In this document: positions 10,515 through 21,882 of the stretch, one piece after another
Layout of the letters: each line of letters starts with the position of its first letter
How positions within the stretch are numbered: the stretch's first letter is position 1
Assembly: GCA_013423325.1 (NCBI GenBank)
Contig: BLJB01000028.1
Location: 124,001 to 188,000, forward strand
Length of the DNA stretch: 64,000 nt
Direction: 5' to 3'
Origin: Usnea hakonensis
Taxonomy: Eukaryota > Ascomycota > Lecanoromycetes > Lecanorales > Parmeliaceae
Translations under genes and position numbers: made by a program
The notes under the pieces: generated by a model
Told to the model about the DNA's origin: nothing
Database searches by the model: none
The model's input: only the letters and a program-made list of their open reading frames with translations

Positions 10515-13500
10515 CTATGATGCATCCAGCGGACCATGCTTGGGTTGGAGACTAGGACTTGTCAGCAATTGTAAATACTCAAATCCTAAGAGACGACTTA
10601 CTGAATCACCACAAAATTCCCCATTCCTGTTCGTCAGCTCCGTCAACCCAGCCCATGGTGATTCTTGGATTGCCTTTTTACAACCTTGCAGCCTTCTCGT
10701 GATCTGCTGAAAGGCTTCTGTCTTTTCCTCCTTCGTGTATCTCCGCATCAAGTCGAACTTCAATAGAGCACGCAAGAAGAAGCCGGTGGGCCATAGCCAT
10801 TCGGGTCCTTGGTGGTAATTGCGACCTTTGGAGGTATGAAAGTCGGTGGAATCTTCCGAGTTGTTATAGTACGGCCGGTAATTGAGATCTGAGGGGTCCA
10901 GGGTAGCCATGCCAGTAGGGCCACGTAGGATCGCGTCGGCCATTTCCAACGCATTTAGAGCTTTTGCGGGATTGAAGAGTTGAGGGGCAACAGTCATAGC
11001 GATAGGAAAGTTCGCTCGAAGCTGGTAGTCTTCGTACTCCTTTCCAGACTTGTAGAGGTCTTTGTAGATGCCACGGCGATTGACGATGGCAGAGTTGACA
11101 TCGTACTTTCCGTCTTCCTTCGGGTCCGTGGGAATGTAGTAGCAGCGCTCAAAGTTCTGCTGAATCTTCCAAGCCCACTCTGCGAACGAGGTGATCCGAC
11201 CACCAGCCGTTTTGACACCGCTGAGCTTATACTTTCCCTCACGATGAAGTTGGGCAACCCAGCTCAGAGTGCTGAAAGCAAGGCCAGTAATCTCTATGGC
11301 AGCGCCATCTCTTGGTGTGCCTGGTACACCCTTGCTTCCAGCTTTTTCGCTTTCCCCCATCTTGTCCATCCATGTACCGCAGTTGAATTGATTTCCCCCA
11401 AAGATGAATCCGGTGTCCCAGTCCACGTGAACGTCAATCTGGAACCCCTCAGGCTTCATCTGCATATCCAGACCGGATCCAGCATTGGCTTCTCGAAACG
11501 AAATGCCACTAGCATGTCTTTGCAAAGATTCCTGAATGATTTCCTCGACGGTGGACTCTCTCGAGTACGCACGAGAGTCATCAAACTCGAAATACGTGTC
11601 ATCATAGGGCAGGAAACGTCTGACAACTTTCTCTCTAAGAATGTCATGCCCGTCGGGCACCATATTGGTGTAGTCCTGGATGTTTTGTAGAAAGAACCAA
11701 ATTGAGTCCCGTGAGTTATAGCGAGGGGCTTTCCCGTCACTTAGGAGGTTTGGTATCATGCCGTGCTTAAGTACACTAGCAAAGGCCGTGATGTGCTCTC
11801 GAGCGTCCGCGTATCTGCCGGTAGCGAGGAACAAGCCACGGAGGGAGATGAAGACGTCACGGCCCCAGCAGCGCGCCCAGCTGTGCGAGAAGTGCGGTAG
11901 GCCGGCCGCTAAACATGGAACACTTTTATTTGGATACAAGGAGGCTGATCCAGTGTAGCCAGTCTGCTGTATACTGACCATGGCCAGACTCTGAGTGAAG
12001 TACTGACCGTGCCGGATGTTGTCACTCATGAGTTTGATGCCTCGGTCCCAAGAAGCTCGATAGGCGGTCTGAGTGACCAGGGCGAAGTATTTAGGCAACA
12101 AAAAGCTTGGAAGCTTTCTGATTGCATCGAAGCGCTGTGAAAGCCATATGGCAGCTTTCTTTATAGACGGTCTTTTTGCGGCCTTCGCTATACGTTCAAG
12201 TCTGTTGACGATCCAATCCAGCGCCCATTGCCCTTCTCGCAGATGGCTGCAAAGCGGATGACCAAGATCGTTGTTCCGGATGACGTCTTTGAGGATGGTC
12301 CACCAGCCTTGTAAGCCAGCATATACCAGGTTACCGTATTTCGGGATCCTGTATACACCATCATTGCCACCAAGGAAGTCATGCTCCTCAGGCTCGCATC
12401 TATATAGCACAAAGTTGAGATCGACTAGATCCAGGTCGCCAAAAGCCACGTCAGCTCCAGAAGTAATAAAGTTGTCCAACCCTTCAGAGTGCTCAGCGCC
12501 GGGCATCCAAGTTTCAAACAAAGCAATGCTGCCGGGTGCGAATGTAGCAGGAACAGTGATCACAGTCTCATCATATTTTGAATCGATGGTCACATCTCGG
12601 AAGTCCGATACCATACTAGGTAGACCTTTGAGGACGTTCTTGTCTGTAAGGACATCATTCTTGGTTTTTTCAGACACGTCGACCTCTAGTGACCAACTTC
12701 CTAATAGCTTAGCTTTTGTACCGCTAAGCCGCACGGGTGTCAATGATCCATGACCGTTGCCGTAGCCCGGGAACGCGGTGTGTGCAATCGCAAAGATGCC
12801 TTTCCTTGTCCGTGGGTGTACGCGATGCACAGTGATATATTCGCCTTCATGGTGGATGAATGTCTCGTCGTAGCCATCTTTGCCCATCATTGTGTGTAGC
12901 CTGTTCATCAACTTCTTAATGCCGCCAATTCCGCCAGAACCGCCGCCAATCGTGATGGAGCGTTCGGAGTACGGCGACGAGTAGAGTCGCTTCTCGTTAA
13001 CAATGTCAAGTAGTTTGGGGTATATCTCGTCATAACCCATCACACTGCCGGTAGCGGAAGCACACATGTTCACGAGAGCAGCATTAGGGAGCGTATCCCT
13101 TGCATCGCGCTTCTGAGCAGGAACCTCGTTGTCATGAGTGCAGTCCATGAACAAAGCGTGAAGGGGACTTCGTTTGACACGATGGACGCGCTCGGGCTCC
13201 AGACTCATAGCGCACATAGAATCGTTGATGCTGTTCGTGTTCTGGCCTGCTCGGCTATCCCTGTTTCCCTTGAATATCTCATCAACCTCGAAGCTACCAA
13301 TGGGTCTGCCACCATGCATGTGTACCAATCGACTGAGTTCTTGCGTGCTCCAAGCTTGCATTGCCTCCCGTATAAGTGCACTTAAACCCAATCGCTTTAC
13401 AAATACGTAATCCATCTCTTCGGATCCAGTGAACAGCTCCGCGAACACTGCGAGGTTTGGTCTGACTTCTCGAGCTTGATCTAAGAGATACTCAGCTACT

Positions 13501-15248
13501 ACCAAGGGCGTCGAGTGACAATTATCGATACGGAAGCCAGCAAAGTATTTCGCCATCAAGCGAGTGTACTTGGTCATAAACTCCCACAGAAATGGGTTCT
13601 CTTCTGGTGACTTTCCATATCGCAATTTGACACAGTCTCCCCAAACGATGATCTCTCGGCGGAGATAAGCTCGAGAATCAGGCCCAGCGTGATCCTTTAA
13701 AGCATTAGCTGCCCAGACCCAGCCATTGTTGACCAAGGATAAGCGTCTAGCGTTGTGCTTATTGGTCGTGGCATTGGAGGGAAGCCTGGTGAAATACGAC
13801 TCAATGAAGGCACTGTTGAGACCGATAGCGCCTAATTTCGGACCATTATCATCCAATCTGAGGTATCGGACGCGATCACGTATCTGTTGTTGAATGACCT
13901 CAACGTCCGTATCGTAATCATCATAGAACGGCCTATTCAGCTCGTTGAGGATGTCTGTCATTGTTTTGATGGCGCCGTTCTTGTCGGAGTTGCCTTCTTC
14001 GTAGCGCCCATGGAGCACGGTCAATAGTGCAGCACCCACCCGAACATCAACGCAGCGGTGGAAACGTGATTCGAGGCTATTAGCTCCGACGAAGTTATTT
14101 GCTCGCAGAAAGTCGGCCTTTTGCTTCAGTGACCAGTCTTTGACACCCTCCAGACCTCCCACATCAGAGCTGAAGCCTTTTGTCGGAACCGAGGTATTTC
14201 CTTGCGACCATGCGCTCACGATCTCCTCGACATTATGTGGCACATCGACCACGAAATATTGCCAGAGTTTGAGAGGCTCGATGACGTGTTTCTTGACTCC
14301 CGCGATGATTTTGTCGAGGTCGCCCATGCTTTCCAGCACAGAAGGCAATTTGTAGCTTTCGAGCTCGTTGCCAAACTTTAATAAAGCATCATCAAGTTCT
14401 AGAGCAGACTCGAGCCACGGGGCTGTCTCAATGTTGTATCCTGCTTCTGGATGGTGTTCGAGCCATTTACTGTTGTTGGCTGTATGGTTCCAGACCACGT
14501 CTGTCATGCCCAGTAGACCATGCTCTTTCTCCATCCTTGTTACCATCTTTGCAACGTCCTCTTCGCCTTTGGGAAAGCAGAGAGGATCGAAGGTCAACTG
14601 ATCATAGATGCTGTAGGGCGAGTTCGAACCTCCTCTTTCCATCAGCGGCGTGAAATGGACCATGTTATATTCCCTTTGCCCAGCACCCTTCAGGTGCTTC
14701 TCCCAGTCAGCTGGATATTTGCCCATAAACTTGGAAACAAGAGAAAAGATTGAGAGGGAATCCAATGGGAGAATCGTGCTGCCCAGAGTGAGTTTGGGCG
14801 AGACGTCGATGTAGTAGGTAGGAGTCTGGGTAGGTTCTTGGACGGAAACTTTGCCCGAGGAGAAGTCCGGGAGAGGGGTGTAGGAAGTGTAGAATGCAAA
14901 AGCACCAGCTTGGCAGATGGGAATATCGATCCTGAGCGTTCCATTGAAATCCGGATGAAGACTGAATGACCGTAGAGTCAATTGGAGTTCGCATTGAGGG
15001 TAGCAGTTCACCTACTCATATTTTCGGTACTGGTCCCGGCGGAAGGGATGGCCAGCGGGAGGTATGTTCGCCCATAGGCTTCCTTGTCTGCAAATGGAGC
15101 TCGTGCCCTCGATCTCGAAGCGGAGGACGTAGGCGGGGTTTGTTGGCGGCGGTAAGTAGATGTAGCCTGACGGAACATCCGGAGCACCGTCGTCGGTCAA
15201 TTGCAGGAGCCAGACCTCCTGAGAAGATTTGTTGTCTTTTGTGACCAT
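10515..15248 (-). CDS. GDB1: Glycogen debranching enzyme (4-alpha-glucanotransferase / amylo-1,6-glucosidase)
   Basis: Bifunctional cytosolic enzyme that moves short glucan chains and then hydrolyses the alpha-1,6 branch during glycogen breakdown. Two exons on the minus strand, 15248-15016 and 14961-10515, are joined by a 54-nt intron in phase 2, restoring SICRQGSLWANIPPAG followed by LHPDFNGTLRIDIPI, as expected for eukaryotic GDE; 1,559 residues is the family length. The N-terminal GH13-like half shows DVVWNHTANNSKWLEHHP, FRIDNCHSTPL (nucleophile Asp) and FAELFTGSE (acid/base Glu). The C-terminal GH133 half shows CWGRDVFISLRG, DWDTGFIFGGNQFNCGTWMD and GTPRDGAAIEITGL. Start ATG at 15248 is the only one before the conserved region. 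It converges on the glycosylase gene. Intact. Confidence 0.96.
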
Positions 15249-15897
15249 GTTGAATGCTAGAAAAGGCCGAGGACTGCAGGTAGAGGTAGTGAGAGAAAAA
15301 GAATAGTATTCTACCAGGTATAATGGAGGAGAGAGGAGGGATTGCTGCCGGAGGATTTGACACGTCGATAAGCAGCCATGATATCAAACGACAACGACCA
15401 AATCCAAGTCAATGAAAGTGGGGAAAGAGCGAAAGAGCGAAATATCGCTTGGACAAAGAAGTTTCTTGCTCATAGAGTACAAGACACTCGTAGGGCTGAG
15501 AAAGTACTTTATTGCTGCTTATTAAGCAAGATTAGATTATCAAGTTAGGGCACATAACACTTTTTTTTTGGTAAGACTTTGCCTGCCAGGCTGCCACTCC
15601 CAAGCGACTTTCCTACTATCCCTCTTCCATCATTTTTTCGCAACAAGTATACGATTAAGGGCGGCAGTGGGTTAAGGCGGGTCTCTAGCAAGCTTGCGTA
15701 AGTAGGCCAGTATTTGCGGGTGATAGGTATGGAGTAGTACCTTTGAGCATGGCCCTCAAAATAATGCCCATGCCTCCTTGTACAACCCAACTCTTCCGAC
15801 GACTGACCTTCCATGCCAGTCAATTCTAATCTGAAGTTAGTTACTCTAAGGGATCAAGATTGGCGTTTGGCGTTGGGCGGAAAAAAAGAAAAAAGCC
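15249..15897. other. Intergenic, promoter side of GDB1 and of the Mutator-derived gene
   Basis: No gene seen. The short ORFs here on both strands show no family features and no codon pattern that sets them apart. Confidence 0.6.
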
Positions 15898-16944
15898 ATG
15901 CCTCCAATTACTCAGGGTCAAATTTTCCCAACCTTGTTGGACTTTAAAGATGCACTTCGCGACTGGGCCATTGAGCGCAATTGGACTCCCCATATCCTTG
16001 ACAGCGATAGCCATCGAGTCCGCGCCGGCTGTCGCTCTAGCCCGGACTGCCCTTTTCGAATACGAGCAAACTACAGTGTCAAACGGGGAGACGCCAAGGT
16101 TACTACGTGCGATGATAATCATACCTGCGAGCCATTCCGCTTCGACTCTGACCTCGGGAAACCGCATCAAGACATCAAACGGGCCGAGACTGGCAAGCTC
16201 AAATTTTTGTTGGACGCCGTACCGAAGCTCATGCGTGTTAATTTGGATACAAACATTCAGGACATCATTGACGCTGTCGCCCAGAGATACGGACAAAAGA
16301 TCCCTCTTCGCCAGGCACAAAAAGTCAAATCCGCCTTGACAGACAGAGTCAAAGGGCCCTGTCGACATTGTCACCAGCTTGGCCATACGCGACGACATTG
16401 TCCGCAACTTCGGCCCCCAGCCCCTGGACAAGCACCCTTTCCGCAGAACTCCATCACTCACCACAGCAATGGCAATGACGATCATGACGATGGCGGCGCA
16501 TATGCAGATGGAGGGTTAGATTATGAGCCCGACGACGCCGAGCATACTGATCTCATGGACTATGCTAATGGCAACCCCTCAAACAACACGACATCGGCTT
16601 ACTCACTAGGACATCCTCAGCAGTTGCCCAATCATGCTTTCAATCCAAGCCGACAGAACGGTCTCCCCTTGGACCCTACACTCGCAACTAGGATCGAAAG
16701 GTTGAACCCTGGAGAAACGGCAGTAACTGTGCAACCGGCCGTTGCGCCCCAACAGACTTCAAACCCACATGTCTCTTCACAAAATCCCCAGCCCTCAAAG
16801 ACTCCACAAGAAGCCAGACTCGAGGCTGCCAGGGTGATGCAACAAGCAGCAAGGCTTATGCAAGAAGCTGCGAGATTGAACTCAGAGGCTGCAAGATTAA
16901 ACTTGGAGGCTGCTAGACTGACTGCATCTGTTGCGAATGACTGA
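15898..16944 (+). CDS. Mutator-type DNA-binding domain protein with CCHC zinc knuckle, no transposase core
   Basis: 348 residues in a single exon. Residues about 10-80 resemble the N-terminal DNA-binding domain of MULE/MuDR-like transposases (FKDALRDWAIERN, CRSSPDCPFRIRA, then C-x-DNHTC), with Cys and His placed as in the WRKY-GCM1 zinc fold. Residues about 85-150 match the region that normally precedes the catalytic core (LPKL-like segment, IIDAVAQRYGQKI). Instead of a DDE core there is a retroviral-type zinc knuckle CRHCHQLGHTRRHC, an acidic/polar linker, and a C-terminal run of heptads based on EAARL. Downstream DNA to 17883 shows no DDE transposase remnant. This could be a host gene made from a transposase N-terminus or an internally deleted element; terminal inverted repeats were not seen by eye. 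Function unknown. Confidence 0.7.
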   Translation: MPPITQGQIFPTLLDFKDALRDWAIERNWTPHILDSDSHRVRAGCRSSPDCPFRIRANYSVKRGDAKVTTCDDNHTCEPFRFDSDLGKPHQDIKRAETGKLKFLLDAVPKLMRVNLDTNIQDIIDAVAQRYGQKIPLRQAQKVKSALTDRVKGPCRHCHQLGHTRRHCPQLRPPAPGQAPFPQNSITHHSNGNDDHDDGGAYADGGLDYEPDDAEHTDLMDYANGNPSNNTTSAYSLGHPQQLPNHAFNPSRQNGLPLDPTLATRIERLNPGETAVTVQPAVAPQQTSNPHVSSQNPQPSKTPQEARLEAARVMQQAARLMQEAARLNSEAARLNLEAARLTASVAND

Positions 16945-17883
16945 GCTGTGCTCGTGTCCCATCTACAAATGCCAGAATCTGTGTGACGGTGTTGACTATG
17001 AATAATCTCTCGGCTCCGACGCTACATAGCCAGTGGATCGGCCGACATAGGACAAGATTGATGCCCTTGCCAAGGACATCAACACCGCTTTGTAGACGCC
17101 GAGACTCGAATACTGTAAGTACAGGCGGTTCCTAGCTAAATACGTTGTCCTGTGCTGCCAAAGACAATTGCCCAATATCAGTACTAAATTCGCATAGATT
17201 GGCACCTCGAAAGCTTCTAGACTGATGGCGACTACACCTTTCCCACGGTTCAGAAAAGTTATCGTGTTCCCAAAGCAGAGTAGGTGTGACTTTGATGCTT
17301 GCCGACGTGGAATCAAGGACGTGGTCCCAGGAGAGGTAGAGAGGCTCGATGTTCAGCCTTTTGAGAGGGAGAATACAGCCTCTTACCTATGTGATGGTTC
17401 GCTTTGGGGACGAGTGTAGGGTAGGACAACTGTGTATGAATGTTATAAAGTTGGAATTTCCTAAAAATAGCTCTCTATGCATGACAGCGATTACGCAGAA
17501 CGAAGTAAATAGAGAAAGTCGATAGCTGTCCCAGTCAAAGTTACCACGAATGTAATGGCAAAGTGCTTCAATAATCACACTGGAAAGATAGAGTAGTACG
17601 TGTGCAGAAGTCCAGCCTTAAGTATTTGAAAGGCTGAGTTGCTTTTTCCTCCCCCACTCAAAATACTTTCTCAACCAGTACGCCATAGATTCCCCCAACA
17701 AGCCATTGAATACCTACGTCGTAAAATTTCCTCAACCCCCCCAATTACCTACGAACCACCGTCAACATAGGGGCTTCTCATTTAGTAGCTGTCCGACGAC
17801 TTGCCAATATCTCGGCTTCTCTGCGCAATCCACTGCCCTCAAAACATCTGCTCACAATCCCGAGCTCGTTGGGCACGCGAGCA
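16945..17883. other. Intergenic, no gene seen
   Basis: About 940 bp between the Mutator-derived gene and GPD. Short ORFs on both strands show nothing recognisable. The right part should contain the GPD promoter and 5' UTR (pyrimidine- and CAAC-rich from about 17645). Confidence 0.6.
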
Positions 17884-19260
17884 ATGGCTACTTTGGGCTC
17901 TCATGAGCAGAAGCACAAAGTGACCGTGGTGGGATCAGGCAATTGGTGACATTCGTTCCACCCGACGTTTCAAGCAAAGCTAACACCTTGTGGAGGGGTT
18001 CAGCTATAGCCAAGATAGTCGCCGAGAACACAGCAGCGCACCCTGACCTATTCCAGAAAGATGTGCAGATGTGGGTGTACGAGGAGGAATACCAAGTCCC
18101 CAAGAGCTCAAAACACTACGACGCAGCGTCCAAGTTCTCGACTGACAAGCACAAGCTCACGACGCTGATCAACCACTTCCACGAGAACGTCAAATACCTG
18201 CCCGATGTTTCCCTTCCTTCGAACATCATCGCCAACCCTTCACTGCAAGACTCGGTCACAGATTCTACTATCCTCGTTTTCAACCTCCCTCACCAGTTCA
18301 TTAGCGGTCTCTGCGACCAAATGAAAGGATCCATCCTACCCTACGCTCGAGGAATATCTTGCATCAAAGGTGTCGAGGTATCCAAAGAAGATATAAGCCT
18401 TTTCTCAGAATCTATTGGTGAAAAGCTGGGGATATATGTTGGTGCGTTATCAGGTGCAAACATTGCCAATGAAGTCGCTCTGGAGAAGTTCTCCGAGACC
18501 ACTGTCGCCTACGACCCTCCGCCAATGGACTCTCGAAACCCTACGCCTAAAGAGGGAAGAACCCCTCAAGCTTCTCAGTTGGACCTGACGCAGATCACAG
18601 AGCATAAAGACTCCAAGGGACTGACATCTAAGGTCCGATTAACAGCCCAACCGGCGGAGCTCCCCCCACTAGATCACGAGCTAATGCATACACTCTTCCA
18701 TCGACCATACTTTCACGTCCATGTGGTATCAGATGTAGCAGGTGTCTCCCTTGGTGGTGCATTAAAGAATATTGTAGCCCTCGCCGCCGGCTTCGTCGCT
18801 GGTCTCGACTGGGGGGACAATGCTAAAGCGGCCATTATGCGTATAGGCCTCTTGGAAATGCGCAAGTTCGGGAAGATGTTCTTTGAGAACTCGGTCCGCA
18901 CCGCCACGTTTACAGAAGAGAGTGCAGGTGTGGCAGATTTGATTACGAGCTGTTCTGGGGGAAGAAACTTCCGATGTGCAAAGATGAGCGTCCAAAGGAA
19001 AATGAGTATTGCCGAGGTGGAGAAGGAGGAACTGAACGGGCAGATGCTGCAAGGGACGAGCACGGCGAAGGAAGTGTATGGATTTTTGAAGGCGAGGGGA
19101 AAGGACGGGGAATTCCCTTTGCTTACTAGCACGTATCGTAAGTCAAATCCTTCCTATATTCTTCAGGTATCTCTGCTGACATGAATTGGTAGTTATCCTG
19201 CAGGGCGAGGCCAAAGTAGAAGAGTTGCCAGATCTTATCGCGAAATCCAACTTATTTTAG
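17884..19260 (+). CDS. GPD1: Glycerol-3-phosphate dehydrogenase [NAD+]
   Basis: Reduces dihydroxyacetone phosphate to glycerol-3-phosphate with NADH, for glycerol and lipid synthesis and osmotic response; cytosolic or peroxisomal. Three exons, 17884-17945, 17996-19137 and 19193-19260, total 423 residues. The first intron splits the Trp codon of the dinucleotide-binding motif GSGNWGSAIAK, which is only complete after splicing; the second intron lies 23 codons before the stop. Other signatures are GALSGANIANEVA and LKNIVALAAGFVAGLDWGDNAK, which contains the catalytic-region Lys. A Pro/Ser-rich insert around residues 200-240 is common in filamentous fungi. Donor at 19138 is GTAAGT; the acceptor of the last intron is chosen by frame and gives TYLILQGEAK, so the exact last junction is slightly uncertain. 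Confidence 0.93.
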
Positions 19261-20118
19261 ACTTGTGTTACGCGAGACGGCATGAAAGGTAGAGAAGTGA
19301 ATACCTTGTGTTGTACAGGATGCTGTCATGTGAAGTGCCAAGGCCATTAAATGTTGGGCGTCACTCGCTCTCCTCCATACTTTACTCTACATCATCTCAC
19401 TTCATAATCTTCACCGCCATTCCACCCTTTCCTTTCCACAACAACTAAAATCAATCACTCAAGCTACAATTCGCAGTATCCTCCTTTTCCCTTCCTACAC
19501 TTCCTTGCCAACTACATCCCAAGTCATTGATGCACATCCTTCTACCGCCCAGTACTACATCATTACTCCAAAGTCGAGATTCAATTCTTCTGAGCAATCA
19601 GTACTCTCACTTCTTTCGCTTCTCCTAAGCATGCGAGCAACTGTTCATCATAGTTCATTCTGTCAGATGAAGGAATAGGGCTTATCTGTCACTGCTCATT
19701 ACCCTCTTTCGACAATCATCACCACATCTTTTTGATCAACACATCTGCTCGATCCTCCCACAATCACCCTGCGGCCTCGAACTTGCTGCACGAAGTCTTA
19801 TTTCTCCCAACTTTGCCGAGTCAGTCTTCACAGCAATCCTTAATTCAACACTTCTCTCTCTCCATCTCCATCTCCATCTCCATCTCCATCTCCATCTCCA
19901 TCTCCATCTCCATCTCCATCTCCATCTCCATCTCCCAAGCACTCCACCAATACTCAAACAATCAGCCACCAACAGGCCATCAATTCGTCACTGCCTCAGC
20001 ATCCAATCAGGTCACCTCCAACCTGACGCCTGAGTCAACTTCTCACAGGGTACGTTCACTTCAAACCACGCGGCTACTGTAACATGGTTTAATTGTACTC
20101 TCTACCCAGGCCCAAATC
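19261..20118. other. Intergenic and 5' UTR of the BTB gene
   Basis: CT- and CA-rich leader-like sequence. A likely 5' UTR intron lies at 20050-20109 (GTACGT donor, TACCCAG acceptor), just before the ATG at 20119. A hexanucleotide repeat lies at about 19857-19934. Confidence 0.5.
19857..19934 (+). repeat. TCCATC hexanucleotide microsatellite
   Basis: About 12-13 perfect tandem copies of TCCATC in the inferred 5' UTR of the BTB gene. The Ser-Ile ORF and the Trp-Arg ORF on the other strand are by-products of this repeat. Confidence 0.95.
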
Positions 20119-21025
20119 ATGCCCAAAATTTCAAGATCTCAAGCATCAAATTCTACCGAGTCAACAATGACTACACAATCTACTGCCACAGCGCCATCAT
20201 CTCAGAAACGCAAGACGATGGCACCAGCAACTCCAGCAAGTACGCCACCAGAAAGCAATAAGCGCATCAAGACGGAGAGAGCTTCTCCTGCAGAACCTCA
20301 GATTGCGATGCCAAAGGCAACAAGGTAAGTGCTTCCCCTCCAAATGCTGACTACAACGACTAAGAATTTGCTTGTCCCACAGCTCACTTTACGACTCCAT
20401 TATCAACTTCAAAATCGGTAAAGATCAGACGAGCTTCAGCATCCATAAAGAAGTCCTTCGGCAGGGAGCGTCGCCGTTCTTCAAAGAAATACTGTCAAGG
20501 ATGAACATGACGGAGAAAGATCAAACCATCCACACTATCAGCATCATTATGGAAGACGAACATCCAGACATCTTTCGTCGCTTCGTTTCATGGCTCTACG
20601 AACGAACGATCATCTTAGAGTCGGAGGTATACAAGGATTTATCTTGGGACGTCATCATCGACGTCTATTCTTTCGCTGCCCGCAATAGTATTCGAGGTCT
20701 CCAGAATACCTGCGTCGATACAATCATCCAAAAGAGACAGCATGGAGGGCTGTTCCCTGGCCAGGTTGACCTCAACAAGTTGTGGAGACTCACGGGAAAT
20801 GTATTTCGGCTCAGGAGGCTGCTGCTCGATCTCTTTGCCACGCAATGCAATCTTGCACACGCCATTGCAATAAATGGGTCCTATCATGCAAAGTTTCTTC
20901 AAGGACTAGTGCTGACAATGTACAACATGAGACAAGAGAGAACAATGTACGAAGAGGTGGACTTCTGGCAAAAGCGCCAGAATTACTACGTTGACGATAG
21001 TGATCATCCCATCGTTCTTGATTAA
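20119..21025 (+). CDS. BTB/POZ domain protein
   Basis: Two exons, 20119-20324 and 20383-21025, joined in phase 2 (AG then GTAAGT donor, CCCACAG acceptor), give 282 residues. Residues 1-68 are Ser/Thr/Pro-rich with a basic KRIK cluster that may be a nuclear signal. A BTB fold follows: LYDSIINFKIGKDQTSFSI, HKEVLRQGASPFFKEIL, HPDIFRRFVSWLYER, and the helical C-terminal part DVYSFAARNSIRGLQN. This class of short fungal BTB proteins has no enzymatic domain; by family it mediates protein-protein contacts, sometimes as an adaptor for Cullin-3. Partner unknown. The leader contains a likely intron and a hexanucleotide repeat. Confidence 0.8.
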
Positions 21026-21882
21026 GAAGTTGACGGCTCTCTTCAGGCTCTCAAATCCTTACTTATTGGCGTCTGATGGAGGTTCTGTATGCACTGATGC
21101 TCTTCACATTAGGTACCACTTCTCGGCATCAAGAGCTTTTTGTTTGTCATTGCTGCGTCATCCGCTTTCTGCAAGCGAAGATTCCCGCTCATTCGGATCA
21201 TGGTCAATGGGAGAAGCCTTAGCTAGAAGTTTGCCAGCACCACGACAGATTTAATAGCATCTCCCAGGGTTTCGAAATAGCATGTCATGTAAATAGATCT
21301 TTACTGATCACGCGAATCAAAGCATCCTTTGGGATTCATCTCGCTCTTCTCCCGCCATGTAACCCATGCTTCTCAAGTAGACAAGAACCACAAATATCGC
21401 GCTGTACAGACATGAGATAGTACTCTAAAATAGCGAGCTTGACTGGCAGACAATCCATTTCAAGCAGCTTCTGCTAGGGGGGATAGGGCTGAACGAATAC
21501 GAAGATTTCCGAGACTCAAGCGAATAGTCGAAGAAAGATTTTTCTCTGCAGGTGAGTACCCAACCCAACATCCAGTCAGATAATCATGTGTCTGAGTTGC
21601 CTCAAAATATCAGATGCGAGGCTTGGATATACCTTCAGTTTTTGAATCCTGTCATCCCCGCGCAAATCATCTCGAGGTGACACAGCATAGACCACTGAGG
21701 TTGCGGGACCGACCCACATGCTGCTCATTGCTTACTCCGCCGCGGATTGAAAAGCCCATGGCAAGCAACCAAAATCACTCGACAGCGATATTGAACACCT
21801 TGCCTTGGTCTTTGAGGGACCACTCTCTTTTCAAAGAGCAGAAAGCTGGAGTGACACAGAGTAGTTTAGGACTTGCGCGGAC
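21026..21882. other. Intergenic, no gene seen
   Basis: 3' flank of the BTB gene and promoter of HIS1. An ORF at 21614-22174 runs across HIS1 exons in the wrong frame and is not real. Confidence 0.6.

Noticed and set aside
19732..20082. Ser-Ile and Trp-Arg repeat ORFs
   Set aside because: Both arise from the TCCATC microsatellite read on the two strands.
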